Positions 48,470 to 58,650 of a stretch of DNA of 64,000 bases are shown piece after piece. A program made the position numbers and the translations under genes. The first letter of the stretch is position 1. Each line of letters begins with the position of its first letter. This DNA is from Pseudopedobacter alpinus (GTDB lineage Bacteria; Bacteroidota; Bacteroidia; Sphingobacteriales; Sphingobacteriaceae). The notes beneath the pieces were generated by a model. That model saw only the letters and a list, made by a program, of their open reading frames with translations, was not told where the DNA came from and did no database searches. The stretch is taken from contig NZ_JBHULV010000028.1 of NCBI RefSeq assembly GCF_042684645.1, positions 175,246-239,245 of the forward strand, given 5' to 3'.

Positions 48470-49138
48470 TTAAGGTTTAAAGTTTAATATTAATGATAAA
48501 ATAGCGGCATCAAAAGGTGCATCTTCACTTAAGTTTTTAAATTCTTTAATCTCTTCGTCAGTTGGGCTAGTGTTGTAAAAATAAGCCATTACTGGATAAA
48601 AAATATCCTTAATTTCCGATTCGTCAGATAAATTTTTAGAAACTTTTGCAATTTCTTTCATATCGCTTTCCATTAAAATTTGGTTGGCAATAATATCTTC
48701 GTAAATGCGGTGTTCGTCTTGAAACTCGTCTTCTTCTACCAATAAAAATTCTTTTAAATAATCATCTAAAGAAGGTTCAATTTCTTCGTCTTCACATTCG
48801 TTTAGGTAAAGCAGTAGGTTTAAAAGTTCTGTTCCTCTGTTTAAAGTTTCTTCTTCTATTTGCTCCCACTCTGGAGATTCTAAATAATCTTCGTCTAATT
48901 TCTTTGCATCTTCGGCAAAAAAGTTAATCAACAACAAATCAAAAGTTACTTCTCTTATGGCATCTAACTGGGCAGAATCGTCAAAAACTTTATCCATTGC
49001 ATTAAGTTTGCTCATAAAATCTTGGTCGCCAGCAAAAATTGTTGTTAGTGCTGCTAATTCCTTTTGACCAGGAACATTTTCTAGTGCCGTAAATGTGTTG
49101 AACAAATTTTCGAGGGCATTTTTTACTTTGCTATCCAT
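48470..49138 (-). CDS. Acidic hypothetical protein
   Basis: A 222-residue, strongly acidic, probably all-helical soluble protein that I do not recognise. It has no signal peptide or cysteine motif. Aspartate and glutamate runs such as NECEDEEIEP and LVEEDEFQDEH stand out. It sits between the DHOase-like gene (15 bp upstream) and the DUF4199 gene (11 bp downstream), so it is surely co-transcribed with them. Confidence 0.7.
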   Translation of the reverse strand: MDSKVKNALENLFNTFTALENVPGQKELAALTTIFAGDQDFMSKLNAMDKVFDDSAQLDAIREVTFDLLLINFFAEDAKKLDEDYLESPEWEQIEEETLNRGTELLNLLLYLNECEDEEIEPSLDDYLKEFLLVEEDEFQDEHRIYEDIIANQILMESDMKEIAKVSKNLSDESEIKDIFYPVMAYFYNTSPTDEEIKEFKNLSEDAPFDAAILSLILNFKP

Positions 49139-49153
49139 AATATTATTAGCGTT

Positions 49154-50416
49154 TTAATTGTTAGATAAATATACTTGCTGATTATTACAAGTTAACCAAA
49201 CTTTTCCTTTTAATTTTTGATTTAAAAAAGGACTGTTTGCAGATTTTGAATAATTATTTTGAGTTTCATAAAGCCATTCGCTGCTATCAAACAACACGCA
49301 GTTAGCAGTTTCTCCTTCTTTAATTTCAGGAATTTGTAATCCTAAAATTTTACGAGGTGCTAAAGATAGCTTTCCTACAATTTGTTGTGCTGTTAAACCG
49401 GCTTTAAACAATAAAGGTAAGGTGGTTTGTAAACCTATCATTCCGTATTTAGCAATCTCAAACTCTACTTGCTTAAATTCTATTTCTTGTGGTTGGTGTT
49501 GCGATACTACTGCATCAATTACGTTGTCTTTAATTCCATTAATTAATGCATCCACATCAATATTGGTTCTTAGCGGTGGTTTAACTTTATAATTACTATC
49601 AAAACCGGCCACAGCTTCATCAGTTAAAACCAAATGATGTGCAGCTACATCGCAAGTTACCTTCACTCCCCTTTTTTTCGCATCGGCAATTAACTCCACA
49701 GCATGTGCGGTAGATATGGTTGAAAAATGCACCTTCGCATCTGTATAAGCAGCCAAATACAAATCTCTAATAATCATTAACTCTTCTGCTAAATTAGGGT
49801 TGCCTTTCATGCCTAAAAGTGTACTCATTGCACCTTCATTCATTTTAGCTTTTCCGGCAATAGAAAAATCTTCTGCATAAGATAAAACCAAGGCATCAAA
49901 GCCTTTGGCATAAAGTAAAGCTCTTTCCATTAAGCCAGCATCTTGTACCGCTTTGTCCCCATCTGTAAAAGCAATTGCTCCAGATTGGTGCATATCATAC
50001 ATTTCTGCTAAATCTTTACCTTCTCTTTTTTGCGAAATAGTGCCATAAGGGTAAATATCAACCAAATTACCTTTGGCTTTATTTACCAAAAATTCTATCT
50101 GCGATTTTGAATCAGTAACCGGATTGTTATGCGGCATAACCGCTAAACCAGTAAAACCGCCAGCCATTGCGGCTTTACTTCCTGTTTTAAAATCTTCTTT
50201 AGTTTCTAAACCCGGTTCGCCAAGGCTAACATTCATATCAAAAAAACCGGGAGCTAAAAATTTACCATAGCCATCAATAATATCGGCATTGGTTGTTAAA
50301 TTTTCTCCTATTTTAACAATAATTCCATTTTCTATTAATACATCACATTTTTGGTTATGATGTTTAGAATTTGGATCAACTATGGTACAAGATTTTATGA
50401 TAATACTATTAAGCAT
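49154..50416 (-). CDS. Dihydroorotase-like amidohydrolase with altered metal site
   Basis: A 420-residue member of the class I dihydroorotase family by overall sequence and length. The family metal motif DxHxH near the N-terminus reads DMNVS (residues 60-64), so both zinc histidines are replaced by Asn62 and Ser64. The HAED ligand is YAED, and the late DHAPH is SQHQP, losing the catalytic Asp. One later histidine (KVHFSTISTAH) remains. I therefore call it DHOase-like and probably not a standard catalyst. It may be a structural partner of aspartate carbamoyltransferase, as known for inactive DHOases in other bacteria. It lies 9 bp downstream of the BatA-like gene. Confidence 0.85.
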   Translation of the reverse strand: MLNSIIIKSCTIVDPNSKHHNQKCDVLIENGIIVKIGENLTTNADIIDGYGKFLAPGFFDMNVSLGEPGLETKEDFKTGSKAAMAGGFTGLAVMPHNNPVTDSKSQIEFLVNKAKGNLVDIYPYGTISQKREGKDLAEMYDMHQSGAIAFTDGDKAVQDAGLMERALLYAKGFDALVLSYAEDFSIAGKAKMNEGAMSTLLGMKGNPNLAEELMIIRDLYLAAYTDAKVHFSTISTAHAVELIADAKKRGVKVTCDVAAHHLVLTDEAVAGFDSNYKVKPPLRTNIDVDALINGIKDNVIDAVVSQHQPQEIEFKQVEFEIAKYGMIGLQTTLPLLFKAGLTAQQIVGKLSLAPRKILGLQIPEIKEGETANCVLFDSSEWLYETQNNYSKSANSPFLNQKLKGKVWLTCNNQQVYLSNN

Positions 50417-50425
50417 GATGATGTG

Positions 50426-52483
50426 CTAATATTTAATGGTTTTTGATTTAACATATTGGTTTTTAAAAAACCTGATGAGCAGAACTTCTGCTGCCAAAAA
50501 TACTAAGGTCAAAATTAGGCAAAGTTTCCATAAGGACCAGCCTAAATTAACTTCTTTTATTTGTTGTGTTGTAATTTTTTCTTTCGATTCAATTATCTGA
50601 TTTCCTGATAGTTGAAAAATGTTTTCTAAATCTGTAAGGTTATAAAAATTAAGATCAGATTCTTTTCTATCTTCGTTTAAAGCAAAAACATGTTGTAAAC
50701 TATCTTTTAAAAACACATTATAAAAGCCTGGTTTGTTTAACTGGTCTGCAAAATAAATACTACTTACAGCTGCGCTTTGTTGATAAGAGGGGATAATATC
50801 AAAACCGTTTCCTTTTACATGCAACACTTCTTTATCAGATAGTATTACATTTTTTAAATTTACATTTTGCAAGCCTCCAATGGTGTAAAACAGCGTATTA
50901 AAATTGCTAGCCAACAATGCGGTTTTAAACAGAATAGGTAAAAAAAGTGCATGTTGTACAAAGTTTGAAGCCTCGGTTTCTAAAGGCAAAAAAGATATAT
51001 AAACTTTACCATTACCAATTTGATAATTATTAAATAAACCTTGATTACCGCCAAACATTAAAACCTGTTTGGTAGTTTTACTAAAGTTTGAGCTTTTAAA
51101 ATAACTTTTTGCAATAGGCAAATCTATATTTTTTGGACTGCCCTCAAAAACATCAGTAAAAATGGGATGTTGCAAATTTAGTTTGCTCACATTTAATATT
51201 TCTTTTTGCAAGGCCAAAGGCACATCTGTACCTAAATTTTGTAGAAATTTTTTATAGCTTTCTAAATCAGCGTTGAGCGGTATAAAAACACTTAAACTAC
51301 CCCCTTTTTGTACATATTGTTTAAGCTGTTGGGCTAAACCGCCTGGTATTTCTTTTAAATTTTCTAAAATTAAAGCTTGCTTTGTAGCTAAAGCGCCATA
51401 GTTTATTTGTGATTGATTGACTGCAGAAAAATCAAAAAAGGCATCTGTTTGATATGCAAATTCTATATTTTTTAATGGCTCATCTTGGTAAATTGCTAAA
51501 ACAGAAAGCTGCTTTTGTAATTCAAAAACAAAGTTCAGCTCGTCATCAAATGTAATTGGATAATCTTTAATACTTAATACTGCTTGTTGCCATGTTCCGC
51601 TTAAATCAGAAAAACGCAAAGTATCTAAACTGTAAGAATTAGGTTTTATACTTACACTTGCTATGGCTTTTTGTACTTTATTAATATTCAGTTTTAGAGG
51701 GATATTTTCTACCGCTTTTGCCGAGTGATTGCTCAGCTTTACCACCAAACTTTCGCTTTGTTTAGCTTTATGAATTGGGCTTAAAAAGTAAACAGAATCT
51801 ACCGAAATATTGGGCAAATTATTAGCTAACAAAGGCACCAGGTTTAATTGTAAAGTGCTGTCTTTTGTTATTGGTGTTTTAAAATTTTGCTGTTGCTGAA
51901 AATCAGAAATTAAATAAGCTTGGCGGTTACTATTTTGTTGTTTTAACAAAACTGCTTCTTGCTGGTTTATTATAGCTTGAAAATCTCTAACGTAAGGCGC
52001 AATTTTAACATCGTTTAAAGCGTCTAACAATTCTTCTTTGGTAAGCAATCTTTGTGCTTTTCCGTCGAAATTATTGGTGAGTAATTGAAACCTATCATTT
52101 AACTGGTAAGCGGCTACCAAATCTTTTATTTTACGTTTTCCTTCATCCAACAGCGTTCCGTTTTTATTTACTGCTTCCATAGAGTAAGAATTATCTAAAT
52201 AAAAACTAACAACAGATTTTTGATAAGCATTTACTGCTGATTCTTTTTGGAAATAAGGTTGCGCAAAAGCAAGCACTAAAAAAATGATGGCTAAAATTCT
52301 ACAAGCTAAAATTAAAAGCTCTTTTAGCTTTTGACTGCTTGATGTTTGTATTTGAACCTCTTTTAAAAAGTTAACATTGCTGAAATAAACCTTTTTAAAT
52401 TTTCTGAAATTGAATAAGTGAATAATTACCGGTATGGCAACTAAAGATAAAGCATACAGAAACTCAGGAAAGAGAAACCTCAT
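50426..52483 (-). CDS. BatA-domain / VWA-like membrane protein
   Basis: A 685-residue protein starting MRFLFPEFLYALSLVAIPVI, the standard opening of the BatA (aerotolerance regulator N-terminal) domain, with a second membrane helix near residue 60 and a final one near the C-terminus. The large periplasmic part contains a MIDAS-like DNSYS (in FYLDNSYSMEA), the metal site of von Willebrand A domains. A longer frame starts at 52594, but it adds a lysine-rich segment with no family match, so I use 52483. First gene of the probable operon running down to DUF4199. Confidence 0.85.
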   Translation of the reverse strand: MRFLFPEFLYALSLVAIPVIIHLFNFRKFKKVYFSNVNFLKEVQIQTSSSQKLKELLILACRILAIIFLVLAFAQPYFQKESAVNAYQKSVVSFYLDNSYSMEAVNKNGTLLDEGKRKIKDLVAAYQLNDRFQLLTNNFDGKAQRLLTKEELLDALNDVKIAPYVRDFQAIINQQEAVLLKQQNSNRQAYLISDFQQQQNFKTPITKDSTLQLNLVPLLANNLPNISVDSVYFLSPIHKAKQSESLVVKLSNHSAKAVENIPLKLNINKVQKAIASVSIKPNSYSLDTLRFSDLSGTWQQAVLSIKDYPITFDDELNFVFELQKQLSVLAIYQDEPLKNIEFAYQTDAFFDFSAVNQSQINYGALATKQALILENLKEIPGGLAQQLKQYVQKGGSLSVFIPLNADLESYKKFLQNLGTDVPLALQKEILNVSKLNLQHPIFTDVFEGSPKNIDLPIAKSYFKSSNFSKTTKQVLMFGGNQGLFNNYQIGNGKVYISFLPLETEASNFVQHALFLPILFKTALLASNFNTLFYTIGGLQNVNLKNVILSDKEVLHVKGNGFDIIPSYQQSAAVSSIYFADQLNKPGFYNVFLKDSLQHVFALNEDRKESDLNFYNLTDLENIFQLSGNQIIESKEKITTQQIKEVNLGWSLWKLCLILTLVFLAAEVLLIRFFKNQYVKSKTIKY

Positions 52484-52587
52484 TGTTTTCAAATATATAT
52501 ATTTTTGACATGATGGATGATACGCTTGTTGTTTTTTTGATTTTTGTTGGGATGGTTTTTTAAAAAAATGCAGTAGAAAAAAATATA

Positions 52588-53054
52588 ACCACAAAGTTTA
52601 CAAAGGAAAACACAAAGCGCACAAAGAAAAACAGACTGAAATCTTTATTAATTTGTGGAGGCTATTTAACACCTAAGGATTTTTTATTTAACCGCGGAGG
52701 GCACAGAGATCACAGAGTTGGATGGTTATAAATTGGTGTTAATCTTGGAAGTCTGCGGGAGCTATAACCACAAAGTTCTCAAAGAAAAATACAAAGCGCA
52801 CAAAGAAAAACAGACTGAAATCTTTATTAATTTGTGGAGGCTATTTAACACCTAAGGATTTTTTATTTAACCGCGGAGGGCACAGAGATCACAGAGTTGA
52901 ATGGTGAGGAATTTGCGTAAATCAGCGAAATCTGCGGGAGAAAAACAACTTAAACACTTAGAGTACTAAAAGTTTTTTCTTAACCACGGAGGGCGCAGAG
53001 ATCACAGAGTTGGATGGTTATAAATTGGTGTTAATCTTGGAAGTCTGCGGGAGA
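52588..53054. repeat. Intergenic tandem repeat block
   Basis: The 740-bp gap before the antiporter gene is mostly repeats. A ~145-bp block (about 52588-52730) recurs at about 52767-52910, including ACAAAGCGCACAAAG and AACCGCGGAGGGCACAGAG. A third partial copy (about 52982-53054) starts ACCACGGAGGGCGCAGAG and repeats the stretch ending GGAAGTCTGCGGGAG. These phrases resemble the REP-like intergenic repeats found in many Bacteroidota genomes. No coding frame is credible. Confidence 0.8.
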
Positions 53055-53223
53055 AAAAAAACTTAGCCACAAAAACAGCAAAGAAATAAACAAAATAAAT
53101 CTGTGGGAGAAAAAAAAATCGAATTATTGCTAGTGAAACAAAATAAATGAATATTTAAAATTGATTAAAAATTTAAACTAAATTCATGTTCAAAGCGTAT
53201 TTTCGCAAATATTAAAAATCTAT

Positions 53224-55380
53224 ATGGATAACGGGTTTATTGACCACCTACTCACAGAATTCGATTTGCCCTTAAAGAATCCCATATTGGTATTCTCTAC
53301 CATTCTTTTTATCATTTTACTTTCGCCTATTTTATTAAGAAAAATTAAAATACCAGGTATAATTGGTCTTATCGTATCAGGCATGGTGATTGGCCCGCAT
53401 GGATTTAATGTTTTAGAAAAAACATCAGCTATCGAGCTTTTTTCTACCATTGGCCTTTTGTACATTATGTTTATTGCTGGGCTAGAGCTTGACATGAGCG
53501 ATTTCAAGAAAAATAGGGATAAAAGTTTAATATTTGGCTTACTCACCTTCTCTATACCTATTGCTGTTGGTTTACCTATTTGTTATTATGTTTTGGGCTA
53601 CCAACTCAATACCAGTATATTAACCGCTAGCATGTTTGCTACGCATACTTTAATAGCCTACCCAATCATCAGTAAATTTGGTATATCAAAAAATGAAGCC
53701 GTAGCAGTAGTTGTTGGTGGTACAATTTTAACAGATACAGCTGTATTAATTATTTTAGCTGTGATAATGGGTGCCGAGCAAGGTAGCCTAAACACTCAGT
53801 TTTGGATAAAATTAGTATCGTCATTAGCCATTTTTATGGCCATTATGTTTTTAATTATTCCTAGAGTTGCAAAATGGTTTTTTTCAAGATTAGAAAGTGA
53901 GAAAACATCGCATTATATTTTTGTACTGTCTGTTGTGTTTTTTGCGGCATTTTTAGCAGAAGTTGCAGGCGTTGAACCCATAATTGGAGCGTTTATGGCT
54001 GGCTTAGCTTTAAACAAACTCATCCCACATTCATCGGCATTAATGAATAGAGTAGAATTTGTTGGAAACGCCATATTTATACCCTTCTTTTTAATTAGTG
54101 TAGGTATGCTGGTAGATTTAAGCGTTATCTTTAAAGGTGCTAATACACTAATAGTAGCAGCTGTATTAACAATTGTTGCACTTTTTGGTAAATGGCTTGC
54201 GGCATTAGTGGCGCAACTAATTTTCAAATATTCTAGCGCACAAAGGCAAATTATTTTTGGATTAAGTAGTGCCCATGCTGCCGCAACTTTAGCTATTATT
54301 TTAGTAGGTTATAAAGAAGGTATTTTAGATGAATATATTTTAAACGGAACAATTATTTTAATTTTAATTACCTGTTTAATTGCTTCTTTTACTACAGAAA
54401 ATTCGGCTAAAAAAATTGTGCTTTTAGAGCATGATGAAAACATAGATAGCATACAGCAAATAGATAAAAACAGAGATGAAAGTGTTTTAGTACCTCTTTC
54501 TAATTTCGATAATTTAGAACTTATTATTGATTTAATATCAGTATTTAGACAAAAAAAATCTAATCATCCTATTAGTTTACTTTCTGTTGTAGAAAATAAT
54601 GATGCGGCAGAAATTAACCTTAAAAAAGCTAAGAAAAAACTTTCCGAAGCGATAAAGTATGCGGCTGCAAGCGAAATAGAATTAGATATTGCTACCACTA
54701 TTGACAATAATGTTGTAGGTGGAATTACCAGAATGTCGAGAGAAAAGTCAGCAAATTTAGTGCTATCTGGTTGGCCTCAAAAAGTATCTTTTTTGAATAA
54801 ATTTTTAGGTGAAGGGCACACCCAAGGCATTATAGACTCTTTAAATAAAGATGTATTTGCATGCCAAATTAACCATGCTTTGGTATTACAAAAACGTATA
54901 GTGGTAATTTGCTTACCACTATCAGAATTTGAGCATGGCTTTAATGTTTGGTTTAGTAAAGTAACACAGTTTGCTAAGGAGCTAAGTATTCCGGTGCTTT
55001 TTATCTGCAATGAAAGAACACAAGAAAATATTCAAAGTTTTTTAAAGCAAAACAAACAAAATTTATTAGCAAAGTTTAATAATCAAGTAAATTGGGATGC
55101 TATTTTACCACTTCAAATTGAAATTAAAAATACTGATTTAATTTTTATGATTAGTGCCAGAAAAGGTGCTATTTCACATGCTAGCGACTTAGATGGAATT
55201 GAAAACAGGTTAGATAAGTACTATCCAGATAACAATAAACTTTTGGTTTATCCGCAAACAGAAAAAAATAATAACCTTTATAACGAGTACAATGATATGC
55301 GTGGCGAATCTTTATCTAAAGGTTTAGAAACCATTATGAAAGTTAGGAAAGGTATTTTCAGAATTTTTAGAAGAAATTGA
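53224..55380 (+). CDS. Cation:proton antiporter (CPA2/KefB-NapA type) with C-terminal domain
   Basis: A 718-residue protein. Residues 1 to about 390 form the CPA2 exchanger, with about 12-13 membrane helices and the ion-site aspartate region around LTDTAVLIIL and ATHTLIAYPI. The C-terminal ~300 residues are soluble and resemble paired universal-stress-protein-like domains rather than a KTN domain. It would exchange sodium or potassium for protons and contribute to pH and salt balance. A -7-like TATTTTCG lies about 30 bp before the ATG. Confidence 0.9.
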   Translation: MDNGFIDHLLTEFDLPLKNPILVFSTILFIILLSPILLRKIKIPGIIGLIVSGMVIGPHGFNVLEKTSAIELFSTIGLLYIMFIAGLELDMSDFKKNRDKSLIFGLLTFSIPIAVGLPICYYVLGYQLNTSILTASMFATHTLIAYPIISKFGISKNEAVAVVVGGTILTDTAVLIILAVIMGAEQGSLNTQFWIKLVSSLAIFMAIMFLIIPRVAKWFFSRLESEKTSHYIFVLSVVFFAAFLAEVAGVEPIIGAFMAGLALNKLIPHSSALMNRVEFVGNAIFIPFFLISVGMLVDLSVIFKGANTLIVAAVLTIVALFGKWLAALVAQLIFKYSSAQRQIIFGLSSAHAAATLAIILVGYKEGILDEYILNGTIILILITCLIASFTTENSAKKIVLLEHDENIDSIQQIDKNRDESVLVPLSNFDNLELIIDLISVFRQKKSNHPISLLSVVENNDAAEINLKKAKKKLSEAIKYAAASEIELDIATTIDNNVVGGITRMSREKSANLVLSGWPQKVSFLNKFLGEGHTQGIIDSLNKDVFACQINHALVLQKRIVVICLPLSEFEHGFNVWFSKVTQFAKELSIPVLFICNERTQENIQSFLKQNKQNLLAKFNNQVNWDAILPLQIEIKNTDLIFMISARKGAISHASDLDGIENRLDKYYPDNNKLLVYPQTEKNNNLYNEYNDMRGESLSKGLETIMKVRKGIFRIFRRN

Positions 55381-55628
55381 TTTCTTTTGAATGTTGACAC
55401 AATTTTATATTCCTCTCTTCTGTGGTTGCCCTCAAACAAATAAACCTTAAATATATTTTGCAAACCTCTAAATCTTGGAATAGTTTCCACAAAAAAATTA
55501 GCGGATTATCAAAGTAAATCTTCTTAAATTTTACCCAAGTATATCTAAAAACTTACCAAACAACAGCAATAAACAACTTACATATTTGTTAGATTTGTAT
55601 TTGTTGCGAATTAAATTTTTAGAACGAT

Positions 55629-57392
55629 ATGATGCAGATAGAAGACTTTAATAACCCACAAGTACAAAAACTTCCTAACCATCTGAAGCAATATATTGTG
55701 GCTCAAAACTATGAGCATTACACCCCAATAGACCAAGCAGTTTGGCGTTACGTTATGCGTCAAAATTATAGCTATTTAAAAGATGTAGCTTATTATCCTT
55801 ACATAAAGGGTTTAAAAAGAGCAGGCCTTAGTATTGAATACATACCAGATTTGCAAACCATGAATAACCATTTGGCAGAAATTGGTTGGGGTGCAGTTAC
55901 GGTTGATGGTTTTATTCCACCAGTAGCTTTTATGGAGTTTCAGGCTTACCAAGTGCTAGTAATAGCTGCTGATATTAGACAAATTGAGCATATTGCCTAT
56001 ACACCCGCACCAGATATTATACATGAATCTGCAGGGCATGCGCCCATTATTGCCGATGAAGCTTATAATAAATACTTAAGTTATTTTGGAAGTATTGGAG
56101 CAAAAGCCATGTTTTCTTCTAAAGATTATGATTTATACGAAGCCATTAGAAAACTCTCTATTTTAAAAGAAGAGAAAAACGCTCATCCGGCTGATATTAA
56201 AAAGGCAGAAAAAATGGTATTGTTTTGCCAAGAAAACTTAGGAGATCCATCTGAAATGGCTTTGTTGAGTAGGTTACATTGGTACACGGTAGAGTATGGT
56301 TTAATTGGCACATTAGAAAACCCAAAAATTTATGGCGCTGGTTTATTATCTTCCATCGGTGAAAGCGTAACGTGTATGCAAAGTGATGTTAAAAAATTAC
56401 CTTACAGTTTAGATACCATCAATTATAGTTATGATATTACCCAAGCACAGCCTCAGCTTTTTGTGACACCAAATTTTGAGAAATTGATTGAAGTTTTAGA
56501 AGCTTTTGCCGATACCATGTCTTTTAGAAAAGGAGGTGCAGAAAGTGTTTTAAAAGCAATTGAATCTAAAAAACCTTGTACCGCAGTTTACTCATCTGGT
56601 TTGCAAGTAACTGGTGTTTTTACTGATATTGGAATGAGCAAAACAGACGAAGTACAGTTTATAAAAACCACTGGTCCATCGGCTTTAAGCCATAACCATA
56701 AAGAAATTAAAAACCACGGTAAAGATTACCATAAAGATGGCTTTAGCTCGCCAGTAGGTAAATTACTAAATGAAACTAAAAATATTGAAGATTTTAATGA
56801 TGAGGATTTAGCAGCTCATCAAATGAATATTGATGCTATTTGTACTCTAAATTTTGAAAGTGGAATTATTGTAAGCGGAGTTATTAAAGGCATTTTAAAA
56901 GTTGATGATAAAATTTTACTGATCAGTTTTACAGATTGTACCGTTACGGCTGGCAAGCAAACACTTTTTAAACCAGAATGGGGAGTTTATGATATGGCCG
57001 TTGGGGCAAAAATAACATCGGTTTTTTGTGGTGCTGCGGATAAAGAAGCTTACGTTGAATTGGCTCATATTTCTACCGAAAAAACCACTGCCCCCGTTTA
57101 TGATGATAAAACGCAAAAGTTGCATCAGCTTTATCAAAAAACTAGAGACATTAGAACCAACGAAAATGAAATAGAACTTTGTGCAGAAATATTTGAAATG
57201 TTAAGAACCAAACATAGAGAAGATTGGCTTTGTGCGCTTGAATTATTAGAGATTTTACAACCAATAAAAGCACAAAATTTATTAGCAAAAGAAATAAAAA
57301 TTTACCTTAGCATGAAAGCGCTAAACGAACCAGATTTAACTAAGCTAATTAATGATGGGGTTAAGCTTATTTACAATCCTATTAGTCAATAA
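55629..57392 (+). CDS. Phenylalanine 4-monooxygenase, long two-domain form
   Basis: A 587-residue, pterin-dependent aromatic amino acid hydroxylase, most likely converting phenylalanine to tyrosine. The iron site is HESAGHAP (two histidines about residues 132 and 137) plus the glutamate of TVEYGLIG near 222. The catalytic domain fills the first ~330 residues. A C-terminal extension of about 250 residues of unknown role is characteristic of the Bacteroidota form. The frame begins with two ATG codons. An SDR gene follows after 21 bp. Confidence 0.92.
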   Translation: MMQIEDFNNPQVQKLPNHLKQYIVAQNYEHYTPIDQAVWRYVMRQNYSYLKDVAYYPYIKGLKRAGLSIEYIPDLQTMNNHLAEIGWGAVTVDGFIPPVAFMEFQAYQVLVIAADIRQIEHIAYTPAPDIIHESAGHAPIIADEAYNKYLSYFGSIGAKAMFSSKDYDLYEAIRKLSILKEEKNAHPADIKKAEKMVLFCQENLGDPSEMALLSRLHWYTVEYGLIGTLENPKIYGAGLLSSIGESVTCMQSDVKKLPYSLDTINYSYDITQAQPQLFVTPNFEKLIEVLEAFADTMSFRKGGAESVLKAIESKKPCTAVYSSGLQVTGVFTDIGMSKTDEVQFIKTTGPSALSHNHKEIKNHGKDYHKDGFSSPVGKLLNETKNIEDFNDEDLAAHQMNIDAICTLNFESGIIVSGVIKGILKVDDKILLISFTDCTVTAGKQTLFKPEWGVYDMAVGAKITSVFCGAADKEAYVELAHISTEKTTAPVYDDKTQKLHQLYQKTRDIRTNENEIELCAEIFEMLRTKHREDWLCALELLEILQPIKAQNLLAKEIKIYLSMKALNEPDLTKLINDGVKLIYNPISQ

Positions 57393-57413
57393 TTTACAAT
57401 AAAAAAAAAAACA

Positions 57414-58148
57414 ATGCAAAGCACTTCTTTAGACGATCAAACCATTGCACAAAAAATAATTATCACCGGCGCAAGCAGCGGTATTGGTTTTGAAGCAGCT
57501 ATAGAATTAGCAACAAAAGGACACCAAGTTTTAGCAATTGCAAGAACAAAAGAAAAACTTCAAAATTTAAAAAGAATAACTGAAAGCATTAACCCAGATG
57601 CAGTAATATTGCCTGTGGTTTTTGATATTCTAAATGATGATGAAACCGCATTAATAGATTTTGTAACGCAACAATGGGGTAGTTTTAATATTTTAATTAA
57701 CAATGCTGGCACTTTAATAAACAAACCGTTTAAAGCGTTAACAGAGTTTGATATGGCAGATATGTATCAGAGCAATTTTTTAAGCCATTTTAGAATGATT
57801 AAAGCATTACAACCTTTAATGGAAAAAAAGTCGCATATTTTAAACATTGGTTCTATGGGTGGCTTTCAGGGAAGTTCAAAATTTCCGGGTTTAGCGGCTT
57901 ACTCGGCGAGCAAAGCGGCATTGCATAATTTAACAGAATGTTTAGCACAAGAATTGCTTGAAGAAAAGATAAGCGTTAATTGTTTGGCATTGGGTTCAGC
58001 ACAAACTGAAATGCTAGAAAAAGCTTTCCCTGGCTATCAATCGCCAGTTATGGCATTTGAAATGGGTAAATATATTGCTGATTTTGCTTTAACTGGGCAC
58101 CACTTATTTAACGGTAAAATATTGCCAGTTGCCGTTACAACACCTTAA
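57414..58148 (+). CDS. Short-chain dehydrogenase/reductase
   Basis: A 244-residue Rossmann-fold oxidoreductase. NAD(P) site TGASSGIGFEAA, the NNAG motif in FNILINNAGTL, and the catalytic Tyr-Lys pair in AAYSASKAALHNL with a serine in NIGSMGG. The arginine in AIARTKEKL suits NADP(H). The position right after phenylalanine hydroxylase suggests, but does not prove, a role in recycling or making its pterin cofactor. The next gene starts four bases after its stop. Confidence 0.88.
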   Translation: MQSTSLDDQTIAQKIIITGASSGIGFEAAIELATKGHQVLAIARTKEKLQNLKRITESINPDAVILPVVFDILNDDETALIDFVTQQWGSFNILINNAGTLINKPFKALTEFDMADMYQSNFLSHFRMIKALQPLMEKKSHILNIGSMGGFQGSSKFPGLAAYSASKAALHNLTECLAQELLEEKISVNCLALGSAQTEMLEKAFPGYQSPVMAFEMGKYIADFALTGHHLFNGKILPVAVTTP

Positions 58149-58152
58149 AATT

Positions 58153-58641
58153 ATGAAAAAGTTTGCACCCTATATTTTAATTGCTTTTGTTTTTATTGCT
58201 TGTAACAGCGATACTAAAAACACAGAAACCGAAGAAGAAATTGTTGAAACAGAAACTTACCAGCAACCTAAAGAAATTGCTGATATACCCTGGGCAGCCG
58301 TATTAGATTCTACCTCGCAAATTATTACCATGACAGCTACCGAAGGAATAAATGCCAAAGATTTAAACCTTGATAACGTTACAGAGTCTATTAACAGAAA
58401 ATACCCCGAGATATTAATTAGCAATATTTTGCAAAAGAGCGACACCGTATTTGTTAAAATTAACGATGCCACTTATTTAACACAAGGTTCTGGCAGTATG
58501 GGTGCCGAAATTTTTTTAGCTGAAAGCACTTATTCTTTCACTCAAATTCCAGGAATTAATTTTGTGAATTTCGACTTTAAAATTGGAGACCATGCATCGC
58601 CAGGGACATTTAAACGCACAGATTTTGAATTTAAGAAATAA
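58153..58641 (+). CDS. Putative lipoprotein, unknown function
   Basis: A 162-residue protein starting MKKFAPYILIAFVFIACNSD, a classic lipoprotein signal with lipobox Cys17. An acidic linker follows (ETEEEIVETE), then a ~120-residue domain with no motif I recognise. It is probably held at the outer or inner membrane facing the periplasm. A start eight codons upstream would overlap the SDR stop and move the lipobox, so the ATG at 58153 is preferred. It sits in a run with the SDR and the sensor gene. Confidence 0.75.
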   Translation: MKKFAPYILIAFVFIACNSDTKNTETEEEIVETETYQQPKEIADIPWAAVLDSTSQIITMTATEGINAKDLNLDNVTESINRKYPEILISNILQKSDTVFVKINDATYLTQGSGSMGAEIFLAESTYSFTQIPGINFVNFDFKIGDHASPGTFKRTDFEFKK

Positions 58642-58650
58642 ATTGTTAGC

